In this document: positions 1 to 5,001 of the stretch, piece after piece
Layout: each line of letters begins with the position of its first letter
Position numbering within the stretch: the stretch's first letter is position 1
NCBI GenBank assembly: GCA_038214135.1
Contig: JBBQSD010000240.1
Coordinates: 1-5,030 of the forward strand
DNA: 5,030 nucleotides
Source of the DNA: JANLSE01 sp038214135
GTDB lineage: Bacteria; Chloroflexota; Chloroflexia; Chloroflexales; Roseiflexaceae
Reading direction: 5' to 3'
Program-made: the position numbers and the translations under genes
The notes under the pieces: model-generated
What the model saw: only the letters and a program-made list of their open reading frames with translations
The model's database searches: none
What the model was told of the DNA's origin: nothing

Positions 1-773
1 CGCTTGCGTGCAGTGATATCGCGGGCTACTTTCGAAGCACCAATAATCTGGCCATTGCTATCGCTAATTGGCGAAACCGTAATGGCCACATCGATCAGGC
101 TGCCATCCTTACGTTGGCGCACTGTTTCAAAGTGATCAATGCGTTCGCCCCGCGTAATACGAGCCAGGATCATCTTCTCTTCGTCCTGGCGCTGTGGCGG
201 GATGATCAGCGAGATTGGTTGGCCCACAATTTCACTGGCCGTATAGCCAAACATGCGCTCTGCACTGGCATTCCAGCTCGATATAATGCCCTGCAGATCT
301 TTGCCAATGATCGCATCATCAGAGGATTCGACAATTGCAGCAAGTAGCGCACTTACCTGCTGGCTAGCCTCGGCTTTCCGTCGCGCCCGATGCAGCCCTT
401 CGCTGAGCGCGCTGATGAACAGGCCAATGACACATAAACTGACCCATTGTAGTGCGTGGATCGGTGAACTGATCGCAAAACTATACAGTGGCGGCAGCAG
501 AAAATAGGCCGTTATCAGGCAGGAAAGGGCAGTGGCTGCAAGCCCAGGGCCAAGCCCACCCAGATAGGCGCTCAGCAGAATCACCGGAATAAACAGAATG
601 ATCGACAGCGGTTCGTCGTTGATACCCCCAATCATCAAATGGATGAGCAGGGTTGCGAGCGTCAGGAGGAGCGCTAGTAGATAGGCTATCCATAGACGCT
701 GGCGTGTAGATAGTTTCAGCCGATCACCATGTAATGGAGGCGGAGGTATTGATGAGGGTGCTTGGCTGAACAT
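1..773 (-). CDS. Membrane sensor protein, N-terminal part: DUF4118-like transmembrane region plus PAS domain (runs off left edge)
   Basis: The reverse strand is open from ATG 773 to the window edge, giving 257 residues with no stop, so the gene continues beyond base 1. A polar, proline-rich N-terminus is followed by about four hydrophobic helices (roughly residues 28-48, 56-72, 74-93 and 105-123). The layout and the LGGLGPGLAAT turn resemble the DUF4118/KdpD-type membrane module. A linker (124-142) leads to a PAS domain (about 143-254) with typical SWNASAERMFGYTASEIVGQ and IIPP segments, then the PAC strands RKDGSLIDVAITVSPI and ASKVARDIT. Such proteins usually end in a histidine kinase, further PAS/GAF sensors or a GGDEF domain; which applies here lies outside the window. 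A GAGGA Shine-Dalgarno (complement of 779-783) precedes the chosen start by 5 nt. No clear sigma-70 promoter was found upstream. The membrane and PAS calls are strong; signal and output are unknown. Confidence 0.9.
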   Translation of the reverse strand, partial: MFSQAPSSIPPPPLHGDRLKLSTRQRLWIAYLLALLLTLATLLIHLMIGGINDEPLSIILFIPVILLSAYLGGLGPGLAATALSCLITAYFLLPPLYSFAISSPIHALQWVSLCVIGLFISALSEGLHRARRKAEASQQVSALLAAIVESSDDAIIGKDLQGIISSWNASAERMFGYTASEIVGQPISLIIPPQRQDEEKMILARITRGERIDHFETVRQRKDGSLIDVAITVSPISDSNGQIIGASKVARDITARK

Positions 774-870
774 ACCATTCCTCGTTTCCAAGCGTATAGC
801 CCCGGCGCATCGCGCTACAGGTCGCCGAGAACCAAGTTCGCATCTAGTCCGTCATAGCTTAACTGAACAA

Positions 871-894
871 TCGTACGAGCGCGATATATCGCGC
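871..894. promoter_or_regulatory. Two abutting perfect palindromes, possible operator
   Basis: TCGTACGA (871-878) is directly followed by GCGCGATATATCGCGC (879-894). Each is a perfect inverted repeat, of 8 and 16 bp, with no spacer in either. They lie about 100-120 bp upstream of the sensor gene start on the reverse strand. They could form a binding site for a dimeric regulator of that gene. The symmetry is seen directly; the regulatory role is inferred. Confidence 0.35.
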
Positions 895-1087
895 CCCTGC
901 GCCATGCTCAATCGTCACATGAGCCTTGACGGACTACTAGAAGTATACGAACACCATATATTCATTGAGATGCAGGCATACTGCCATCGCCGATTCAGAG
1001 CATTGGCGCATGTCGATAGTATATGCCTGTATGCAACCCTTGTATACTGGCGTGGGCTGACAGAATACCGGGTGTGACATAAACTTT

Positions 1088-1190
1088 TGCGGCGGCCTGC
1101 GCTGCGTCCACGCGTATGGGCCGACCCACGTGGCGGCCCGCGCTGTTCCGCACTGGTTGGCGGACACATGGGTCCGCACCCGACCATTCC
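1088..1190. repeat. GC-rich hairpin patch, possible decayed dispersed repeat
   Basis: This segment is clearly richer in GC than the AT-leaning DNA on either side. It contains two hairpin-forming inverted repeats. GGGCCG (1118-1123) pairs with CGGCCC (1134-1139), with the 8-bp palindrome CCACGTGG (1126-1133) in between. GCGGAC (1160-1165) pairs with GTCCGC (1172-1177) across a 6-nt loop. Consecutive GC hairpins of this kind recall intergenic repeat units of Chloroflexota genomes, but only one copy is present here, so repeat status is inferred. No T-run follows either hairpin. Confidence 0.3.
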
Positions 1191-1225
1191 AAAAGAATAC
1201 GCCGCACCCCACAATACCTCAGCCA

Positions 1226-1254
1226 TTGACACCGCGATTGCTTCTGACTATACT
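1226..1254 (+). promoter_or_regulatory. Sigma-70-type promoter of the toxin-antitoxin operon
   Basis: A perfect -35 box TTGACA (1226-1231) is separated by 17 bp from the -10 box TATACT (1249-1254), which differs from the consensus at one base. Transcription would begin near 1261, leaving a leader of about 25 nt before the antitoxin ATG. The optimal spacing and the position directly before the first gene of the operon support the call. Confidence 0.8.
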
Positions 1255-1264
1255 ATAGCCATCT

Positions 1265-1276
1265 TGATAGCTATCA
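1265..1276. promoter_or_regulatory. Operator-like palindrome next to the antitoxin ribosome-binding site
   Basis: TGATAGCTATCA is a perfect 12-bp palindrome lying just downstream of the predicted transcription start and touching the AGGAGG Shine-Dalgarno (1276-1281). An extra half-site-like ATAGC occurs at 1255-1259, in inverted relation to GCTAT at 1270-1274. Phd/YefM antitoxins typically bind palindromes in their own promoter and repress it, more strongly in complex with the toxin. The site is well placed for this; binding is inferred. Confidence 0.5.
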
Positions 1277-1285
1277 GGAGGCGAA

Positions 1286-1561
1286 ATGTCCAAACGTTAC
1301 TCAATTGCGGATGCCCGTCACAACCTGGCGGCTATTATTCACGAGCTTGAGCAGACCTCACCGATTGAGCTAACTCGACGGGGCGAGCCGGTGGCGGTGT
1401 TGCTTTCAACGGATGCCTACCGAGGGTTGTTGTCTTCTGCTCGTTTTTGGGAGGCATACACAAGCTTTCGCGCCAGCCTAACAGCCGAAGAACTGATCGA
1501 CGTAGCGGAGATTTTTACTGATCTGCGCGAACGCTCGCCGGGTCGTGAGGTTGCCCTGTGA
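1286..1561 (+). CDS. Type II toxin-antitoxin antitoxin, Phd/YefM family
   Basis: This 91-residue protein is of normal size for a Phd/YefM antitoxin. Residues 1-50 form the DNA-binding dimer domain, recognisable from YSIADARHNLAAIIHEL, then PIELTRRGEPVAVLLSTDAY, the family's typical strand-turn-strand with RRGEPVAVL. The charged C-terminal part (about 52-91) should be the flexible toxin-binding segment that wraps the PIN toxin and blocks its active site. The start is fixed by AGGAGG (1276-1281), 4 nt before the ATG, and by the promoter just upstream. The stop overlaps the toxin start as GTGA, so the two are translationally coupled, with antitoxin made first. Expected regulation is autorepression through the palindrome at 1265-1276. 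The gene looks intact. Confidence 0.92.
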   Translation: MSKRYSIADARHNLAAIIHELEQTSPIELTRRGEPVAVLLSTDAYRGLLSSARFWEAYTSFRASLTAEELIDVAEIFTDLRERSPGREVAL

Positions 1562-1977
1562 CGCTTCGTTATCTGCTTGATACCAATGTTATCTCTGAGC
1601 CACTGCGACCTGCCCCGCATCCAGGTGTGCTGGCTCGGTTGCAGCAACACAGTGGTACAATCGCGATTGCCGCTGTCGTTTGGCACGAACTGCTGTTTGG
1701 CAGCGCTCGATTGCCAACATCGGCTCGACGAACCATGATCGAGCGCTATCTGCATCAGGTTGTTGTTGCAACACTACCAATTTTGCCCTATGACACACGC
1801 GCTGCTGATTGGCATGCCCAAGAGCGTGCTCGCCTTGCCGCCCTTGGCCGCATACCACCCTTTGCCGATAGCCAGATCGCGGCAATCGCTCAGACCAACC
1901 AGCTCGTCCTTGTCACCTTCAACACTGCCGACTATACCGATTTTTCGGGGCTGGTTGTGGAGGATTGGCGTTTTTGA
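1558..1977 (+). CDS. vapC: PIN-domain toxin ribonuclease, VapC family
   Basis: The 139-residue protein is a single full-length PIN domain, the Mg2+-dependent RNase fold of VapC toxins, which typically cleave tRNA or rRNA. Visible acidic active-site residues are D8 in LLDTNVIS, E44 in WHELLFGS and D104 in FADSQIAAIA. The C-terminal VTFNTADY segment (D125) and the closing GLVVEDW complete the family pattern. Translation starts at GTG 1558, overlapping the antitoxin stop; GTGAGG at 1545-1550 serves as Shine-Dalgarno with a 7-nt gap. A later start would lose the first catalytic Asp. The pairing of a Phd-type antitoxin with a VapC toxin is common. All key residues are present, so the toxin is probably active; its RNA target cannot be read from sequence. 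A weak hairpin with an 8-nt loop (1982-2001) lies after the stop. Confidence 0.93.
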   Translation: MTLRYLLDTNVISEPLRPAPHPGVLARLQQHSGTIAIAAVVWHELLFGSARLPTSARRTMIERYLHQVVVATLPILPYDTRAADWHAQERARLAALGRIPPFADSQIAAIAQTNQLVLVTFNTADYTDFSGLVVEDWRF

Positions 1978-1987
1978 AGCGCAGCAT

Positions 1988-2122
1988 TCAGCGGCATGCT
2001 GATTCGGATTTGTAGGCTGCTGTGCCATTGACGAGTGCTGTAGCCGCAATTCGCATATCGAGCGTTCCGATTCGAATGCCAATTGATGCCATTATTGTAG
2101 CATATGCACGAATGTGTTTCCG
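1988..2122 (-). pseudogene. Remnant of a second PIN-domain (VapC-like) toxin
   Basis: On the reverse strand, ending at TGA 1990-1988, a short stretch reads IGTLDMRIAATALVNGT after AYATIMASIGIR. This is the signature of the PIN-domain C-terminal half: the G-x-x-D-x-x-IAA helix that carries the third catalytic Asp. The preceding 80 bases of this frame do not resemble a PIN domain, and the expected following strand (LVT-N-x-x-DF) is replaced by unrelated residues and a stop. It is therefore a fragment of about 40 codons, not a gene. It lies antisense and tail-to-tail with the intact toxin gene and is too diverged from it to be a recent duplicate. The reading frame and motif are seen; the PIN assignment rests on one motif. 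Confidence 0.55.
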
Positions 2123-2136
2123 CTTAAGCAAAGCAC

Positions 2137-2274
2137 CTACGCCACCCGTGGGAAACACGAACGTGCTGTTAGCACTGATTTTACGATCTGTGATTGAATC
2201 TGATCATCGCCCTGAAAGATGCCCAACAATGTGTAGACATCATCAGCAAGTGTCAGCACCTCAATCGTGCGCTG
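2137..2274 (-). pseudogene. Detached C-terminal tail of the Uma2 gene downstream of an early stop
   Basis: After the TAG at 2277-2275 the same frame stays open for another 45 codons to a TAG at 2139-2137. It begins QRTIEVLTLADDVYTLLG, which is what the C-terminal beta-hairpin of Uma2 proteins looks like directly after the EYWLVDP strand. With these codons the protein would be about 204 residues, close to the usual 180-200. The last 10-15 codons look less like the family, so the very end may also be altered. Confidence 0.6.
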
Positions 2275-2751
2275 CTACGGATCAACTAGCCAGTACTCGG
2301 GAATGCCAGCGCGGGCATAGGCTCCCCGCTTGCCAAACACCACATCGCGATCATAGGCGGCGGTGCTTGGCGAGGCGACCTCAATCACCAGATCGGGCGG
2401 GCCAATCAGGTTCTTCTCTGCAATAACACCTGCATGTGCTGTAAGCACCACAACAACATCAGGTCGCAACACGCTGCTGCCCACATGCACATCAGGGCTG
2501 GTAAAGACTTGCCCTAGCCCGGTGTCGTCCAATGCAACCACAAGCCGTGCGATGATGAGCGCAATAATATGCTCGTGCTCAGGAATGGGCGCTGGTGCCA
2601 TATACAGCACTCCATCAATGATCTCATAGCGATTTCCATCATCTGGCAGGGCTGCATAGGCAGCGTAGGTCCATTGCCCCTGAAGCGGCCCAGGTACATG
2701 GCTGGCCCGTACGATGATCTCGGCGGTATCAGGGATTGGCATGCTTGTCAT
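2275..2751 (-). CDS. Uma2 family (DUF820) PD-(D/E)XK nuclease-like protein, prematurely ended
   Basis: The 158 residues contain the Uma2 fold: YEIIDGVLYMAPAPIPEHEH (about 42-61), then the restriction-endonuclease-like core with D98 in LRPDVVVV, E124 in PDLVIEVASPST and K141 in FGKRGAYARAG, ending in GIPEYWLVDP. These are the D, E and K of the PD-(D/E)XK site, so the catalytic residues survive. The family is abundant in Cyanobacteria and Chloroflexota and its function is largely unknown. The protein stops at an in-frame TAG just after the WLVDP strand, about 45 residues short; the missing tail is still encoded beyond it. The start has GGAG (complement of 2758-2761) 6 nt upstream and overlaps the end of the upstream small ORF by 23 nt. 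It may be a recent pseudogene or a shortened protein. Confidence 0.85.
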   Translation of the reverse strand: MTSMPIPDTAEIIVRASHVPGPLQGQWTYAAYAALPDDGNRYEIIDGVLYMAPAPIPEHEHIIALIIARLVVALDDTGLGQVFTSPDVHVGSSVLRPDVVVVLTAHAGVIAEKNLIGPPDLVIEVASPSTAAYDRDVVFGKRGAYARAGIPEYWLVDP

Positions 2752-2920
2752 AGGATGCTCCGTATGGATACGAGTATGCTAATCGGGTATGGTCACCCAC
2801 GCCCCGCAGGTTGAAGCCTGCGGCTATGATTCTCTGGTTCATTGCCCATTGCTGGAGCAGATCGTCGATGCGGGCCTCGATTGCTGGATCACCGCCAGTA
2901 GGGTGTATTGCTTGTTCCAT
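2729..2920 (-). CDS. Small protein of 63 residues, function unknown
   Basis: The ATG at 2920 is preceded by GAGGAG (complement of 2925-2930) with a 4-nt gap, one of the best ribosome-binding sites in the window. The first 33 residues look like real protein: MEQAIHPTGG, then an amphipathic helix-like stretch DPAIEARIDDLLQQWAMNQR. From residue 34 onward the codons run through a REP-like hairpin (2804-2823) into low-quality sequence ending HANP. The end overlaps the start of the Uma2 gene by 23 nt, so coupled expression is possible. I do not recognise the family. It may be a real short protein, or the head of a longer gene cut off by the repeat. A longer start at 2962 is possible but lies inside the hairpin at 2946-2983. 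Confidence 0.45.
   Translation of the reverse strand: MEQAIHPTGGDPAIEARIDDLLQQWAMNQRIIAAGFNLRGVGDHTRLAYSYPYGASYDKHANP
2804..2823 (+). repeat. REP-like hairpin 1 (TGAA orientation, variant)
   Basis: Arms CCGCAGG and CCTGCGG enclose TTGAAG. It differs from the window consensus CCGCAGGCTGAAGCCTGCGG by one base (C to T at 2811), which shortens the 8-bp stem to 7. It lies inside the 3' part of the small ORF 2920-2729. Confidence 0.8.
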
Positions 2921-2945
2921 GGTGCTCCTCACAAATGGGATTGTT

Positions 2946-2983
2946 GGGCCGTAGAGAAGCAAGATGTTGCGTCTCTATGGCCC
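2946..2983. repeat. 38-nt near-perfect hairpin, GTAGAGA-type palindromic element
   Basis: Outer arms GGGCCGTAGAGA (2946-2957) and TCTCTATGGCCC (2972-2983) match at 11 of 12 positions, the exception forming a G-T pair in plus-strand RNA. After one A/G mismatch, GCAA (2959-2962) pairs with TTGC (2967-2970) around a GATG loop. It sits between the broken hydrolase and the small ORF. There is no T-run on either side, so it is not a standard terminator. The GTAGAGA(C)GC...GCGTCTCTA pattern recalls mobile palindromes dispersed in cyanobacterial and Chloroflexota genomes; that link is from memory. Confidence 0.7.
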
Positions 2984-3005
2984 CTACCTGGCGTCGCTAC
3001 GGCTC

Positions 3006-3384
3006 TTACATTGCAGCCCAGGACGCCAGGAAGGGCCGTATAACCCCAATGAATGCAGCAAACTGTTCACGGCGGATGTTATGCCCTGCCCCAGCGATAT
3101 GCGCCACCTGTAATTGTGGAATGAGCGCTTGCATCTCACGCGCCCGCTCGGCTGTCACACCCGCACCGCGCTCGGGATCAGCAGTGATCAGCAGTGCCGG
3201 GCATGTAATCTGCGGCAACACAAGCTGCCAATCGATTGGGCAACGCCTGTGCAACCGGCGTCCAGCACAGCCCCGAATCGGAAAAGCCGTGGGCCAACAC
3301 CACGGCTGGTTTGTCGCCGCCGGTGCGTGTGTAGTGCAGGTTCACCCCGTTGACATGAACATTGCCTGTTTGCCATGATGACAT
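3006..3384 (-). pseudogene. Alpha/beta hydrolase with internal deletion and frame change
   Basis: Two frames together give the two ends of one alpha/beta hydrolase. From ATG 3384, with AAGGAG (complement of 3391-3396) 6 nt upstream, about 48 residues read GNVHVNGVNLHYTRTGG, KPAVVLAHGFSDSGLCWTPV: the first strands and the HG oxyanion region. Near base 3240 homology jumps to the other frame, which continues PIDWQLVLPQITCPALLITADPERGA and then HIAGAGHNIRREQF to TAA 3008-3006. That part carries the catalytic acid (Asp in TADPE) and the catalytic His (GAGHN). The central part of the fold, including the nucleophile elbow G-x-S-x-G and the cap, is absent; full-length relatives have roughly 250-290 residues. 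No active enzyme can be made. As written, the first frame stops at about residue 68 after unrelated codons. Confidence 0.85.
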
Positions 3385-3431
3385 TCTATGCTCCTTGTTC
3401 TGCTGCTACGCATTGTTGTTGTTGCACCACA

Positions 3432-3452
3432 CCGCGGGCTGAAGCCACGCGG
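3432..3452 (+). repeat. REP-like hairpin 2 (TGAA orientation, bulged subtype)
   Basis: CCGCG pairs with CGCGG and the inner GGC pairs with GCC around a TGAA loop, leaving an unpaired A at 3447 on the 3' side. It forms an inverted pair with the element at 3526-3545. Confidence 0.8.
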
Positions 3453-3525
3453 CTAGGAGTCGTCATCTCATTGTGGCTAGGAGTCGTCATCTCATTGTGG
3501 CTAGGAGTCAGTCATCGTCTCATTG
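3451..3525 (+). repeat. 24-bp tandem repeat, three copies
   Basis: Two identical 24-bp units (3451-3474 and 3475-3498), starting GGCTAGGAGTCGTCATC, are followed by a third, diverged unit of 27 bp (3499-3525) carrying two small insertions (A, and CGT). The array starts inside the end of REP hairpin 2 and abuts REP hairpin 3, so it fills the space between the inverted pair. The translated frames across it are repetitive and not protein-like. Confidence 0.9.
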
Positions 3526-3545
3526 CCGCAGGCTTCAGCCTGCGG
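3526..3545 (-). repeat. REP-like hairpin 3 (TTCA orientation, perfect subtype)
   Basis: CCGCAGGCTTCAGCCTGCGG is a perfect 8-bp stem with a 4-nt loop, the exact reverse complement of the element at 4929-4948. On the reverse strand the flank before it, GCCTCTCCAT, matches GCCTTTCCAT before the 4929 copy at all but one base, and CAA follows both. The repeat unit is therefore longer than the hairpin. Confidence 0.9.
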
Positions 3546-3693
3546 ATGGAGAGGCATAGAGGTAGCCGCTCCCAGATGTATCACATTCTGTATCCATATT
3601 CGCGCCCAGAGCGATACCAAACCATCAAGGATCTGTGCTTTCATAGAATCCTCTCTTGTGAACACAATCTGCGAACGAACAATGCGTTGATTC

Positions 3694-3719
3694 GGTAGAG
3701 ACGCTCCAGCGCAGCGTCT
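3694..3719. repeat. Hairpin upstream of the oxidoreductase, possible second GTAGAGA-type element
   Basis: AGACGCT (3699-3705) and AGCGTCT (3713-3719) form a 7-bp stem with a 7-nt loop, within GGTAGAGACGCTCCAGCGC. The GTAGAGACGC start matches the pattern of the 38-nt hairpin at 2946-2983. It ends 15 nt before the oxidoreductase Shine-Dalgarno, so it could also affect expression as a leader hairpin or operator. No T-run follows. Confidence 0.5.
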
Positions 3720-3745
3720 GGGCGTATCGTTGATGGAGGCTCATA

Positions 3746-4834
3746 ATGACAAAGATTCGCGTTGGTGTGGTTGGAACCAGCGAGTGGGCCGACTTTTTGC
3801 ATCTGCCGAGCCTCAAAAGCCATCCCCAAGCGGAAATCGTTGCGATCTGTGGCCGCAATCGTGAGCGCGCTACTGAGCTTGCCCAGAAATATGGCATCAC
3901 CAACATCTACACCGATTATCACGACATGATCGCGAATGGCAAGCTGGATGCAGTGCTGGTTCTAACGCCAGATGATCTGCATTATGAGATCACCATGGCG
4001 GCGCTTGATGCTGGCTTGCATGTATTGTGTGAAAAGCCATTAGCCAACACCGCTAGCCAGGCGCGGGCCATGTACGAAAAGGCCGAAGCAGCTGGCGTGG
4101 TACATATGGCCTTCTTTACCTGGCGTTGGAACCCATATATTCAGTATTTCCATAATCTGGTTGAACAGGGCTTCGTCGGGCGCGGGTATCACTGCCATCT
4201 GAAGTTTGTCGGCGATTATGGGCACAGCCCACAGTACAGCTGGCGTTTCGATGCACAGCGAGCCAATGGCATCCTCGGCGATCTTGGTGTGCATATGATC
4301 GATCTCGCCCACTGGCTCGTCGGTGATATTGTACGGGTCAGCGCCCATCTCGCAAATCACGTTGATCGTGTGGACGCAGGCGGGCAGCCAGTGCAGCCGG
4401 CAAATGACTCGGCACTACTACTGGTCGAGTTTGCCAATGGCACCCAAGGCGTAATTGAAGCCAGCGCGGTAGCTCAAACTGGCGAACGATGGATGGATCA
4501 ACGTATCGCCCTGCATGGGCAATCGGGTGGGTTGGAGGCAACTATTTTCTTTGGGCAGGGTGCAGCAATGTATGGAGCGCGTGCTGGTCAATCAGAACCA
4601 CAGCAGCTGGTGTTGCCCGAACAGGCGTGGGGCGCAGTTGATCAGAGCCAGCCATTTGCTAGCAAACTGGCTGAACTGTTTTGCCAGCAATCGATCGGTG
4701 CACGCCTATTTATCGATTCGATCCTCGCAGGGCGTGCAGTAACACCAAGTTTCTATGATGGCTGGAAGGCACAGCAAGTCATCGATGCAGCACTCGCCTC
4801 GCACGAGCAAAAACGTTGGGTTGATGTACAATAG
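3746..4834 (+). CDS. Gfo/Idh/MocA family NAD(P)-dependent oxidoreductase
   Basis: The 362-residue protein has the normal length and two-domain plan of the family, which oxidises or reduces hydroxyl groups on sugars, inositols and related compounds in the cytoplasm. Residues 1-125 form the Rossmann domain: IRVGVVGTSEWADFLHLPSL (4-23), the strand-loop AEIVAICGRNRERA (29-42), TPDDLHY (74-80) and the signature CEKPLA (95-100) with K97. The C-terminal substrate domain carries GILGDLGVHMIDLAHWL (175-191), giving D179 and H183 of the usual G-D-x-G-x-H-x-x-D motif. The dinucleotide loop reads GTSEWA, so a Ser replaces the second Gly of G-x-G; I believe this is typical of one subfamily rather than damage. 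GGAGG (3735-3739) lies 6 nt before the ATG. No neighbouring metabolic gene hints at the substrate. The gene appears intact and single. Confidence 0.95.
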   Translation: MTKIRVGVVGTSEWADFLHLPSLKSHPQAEIVAICGRNRERATELAQKYGITNIYTDYHDMIANGKLDAVLVLTPDDLHYEITMAALDAGLHVLCEKPLANTASQARAMYEKAEAAGVVHMAFFTWRWNPYIQYFHNLVEQGFVGRGYHCHLKFVGDYGHSPQYSWRFDAQRANGILGDLGVHMIDLAHWLVGDIVRVSAHLANHVDRVDAGGQPVQPANDSALLLVEFANGTQGVIEASAVAQTGERWMDQRIALHGQSGGLEATIFFGQGAAMYGARAGQSEPQQLVLPEQAWGAVDQSQPFASKLAELFCQQSIGARLFIDSILAGRAVTPSFYDGWKAQQVIDAALASHEQKRWVDVQ

Positions 4835-4928
4835 TATTCGGATAGGAAGTGTTATGTGGTGTCGATTTGGATTAGGCACATGGCCAAGAACTGATGAAAT
4901 AATCGGGAAACAAGGGATGCCTTTCCAT

Positions 4929-4948
4929 CCGCAGGCTGAAGCCTGCGG
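4929..4948 (+). repeat. REP-like hairpin 4 (TGAA orientation, perfect subtype)
   Basis: CCGCAGGCTGAAGCCTGCGG has a perfect 8-bp stem and TGAA loop. It lies about 95 bp after the oxidoreductase stop and forms an inverted pair with the element at 5002-5022. It might stabilise the mRNA end but has no T-run and is not a canonical terminator. Confidence 0.9.
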
Positions 4949-4957
4949 CAAGGGGAT

Positions 4958-4998
4958 GGTTGCCGAGAGCGTGGTTGCCCAGAGTATGATGTTGCCCA
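4958..4998 (+). repeat. 15-bp tandem repeat between REP hairpins 4 and 5
   Basis: GGTTGCCGAGAGCGT (4958-4972) is followed by GGTTGCCCAGAGTAT (4973-4987), and a partial third copy, TGTTGCCCA, occupies 4990-4998 with a small offset. Ten of the first eleven bases agree between copies 1 and 2. Like the 24-bp array, it fills the gap between an inverted REP pair. Confidence 0.6.
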
Positions 4999-5001
4999 TT
5001 G

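Larger units (their letters stand above)
774..1225. other. Long intergenic region between divergent sensor and toxin-antitoxin genes
   Basis: This stretch holds no ORF that looks coding. The 70-105 residue frames at 915-1232 on the reverse strand and 1087-1350 on the forward strand have no recognisable domain and overlap one another. The left part should hold the control region of the divergent sensor gene, but no convincing -35/-10 pair is visible. Notable contents are two adjacent palindromes (871-894) and a GC-rich hairpin patch (about 1088-1190), listed separately. GTATAC hexamers occur at 942-947 and 1042-1047, without obvious meaning. Confidence 0.6.
3385..3745. other. Repeat-rich intergenic region
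   Basis: Between the divergent hydrolase relic and the oxidoreductase no convincing gene is seen. The region holds an inverted pair of REP-like hairpins, a three-copy 24-bp tandem repeat, and a hairpin just before the oxidoreductase ribosome-binding site. A 12-bp imperfect palindrome, TTGTG-AA-CACAA (3656-3667), is a possible operator with no other support. A 47-codon reverse-strand frame (3644-3501), MKAQILDGLVSLWARI onward, has a GAGAGGA site upstream but reads into the REP element and tandem repeat. Confidence 0.6.

Noticed and set aside
915..1232. Overlapping reverse-strand frames of 70-105 codons
   Set aside because: They overlap each other in different frames and cover the GC-rich hairpin island. 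They show no recognisable domain and no convincing ribosome-binding site, so they look like chance open frames.
1982..2001. Possible terminator after the toxin gene
   Set aside because: Only a 6-bp stem (CAGCAT/ATGCTG) with an 8-nt loop and no T-run; too weak to call.
3432..3545. CRISPR-like array
   Set aside because: The 24-bp units are directly adjacent with no variable spacers, and the flanking hairpins are REP elements.
3501..3644. Reverse-strand 47-codon ORF starting MKAQILDGLVSLWARI
   Set aside because: The ribosome-binding site is acceptable and the first 16 residues could be real, but the frame soon passes through a REP hairpin and the tandem repeat. It is at best the head of a lost gene.
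3375..3698. Forward 107-codon frame with a repeated LGVVISLW motif
   Set aside because: The protein repeat simply mirrors the 24-bp DNA repeat, and the frame starts antisense to the hydrolase relic with no ribosome-binding site.
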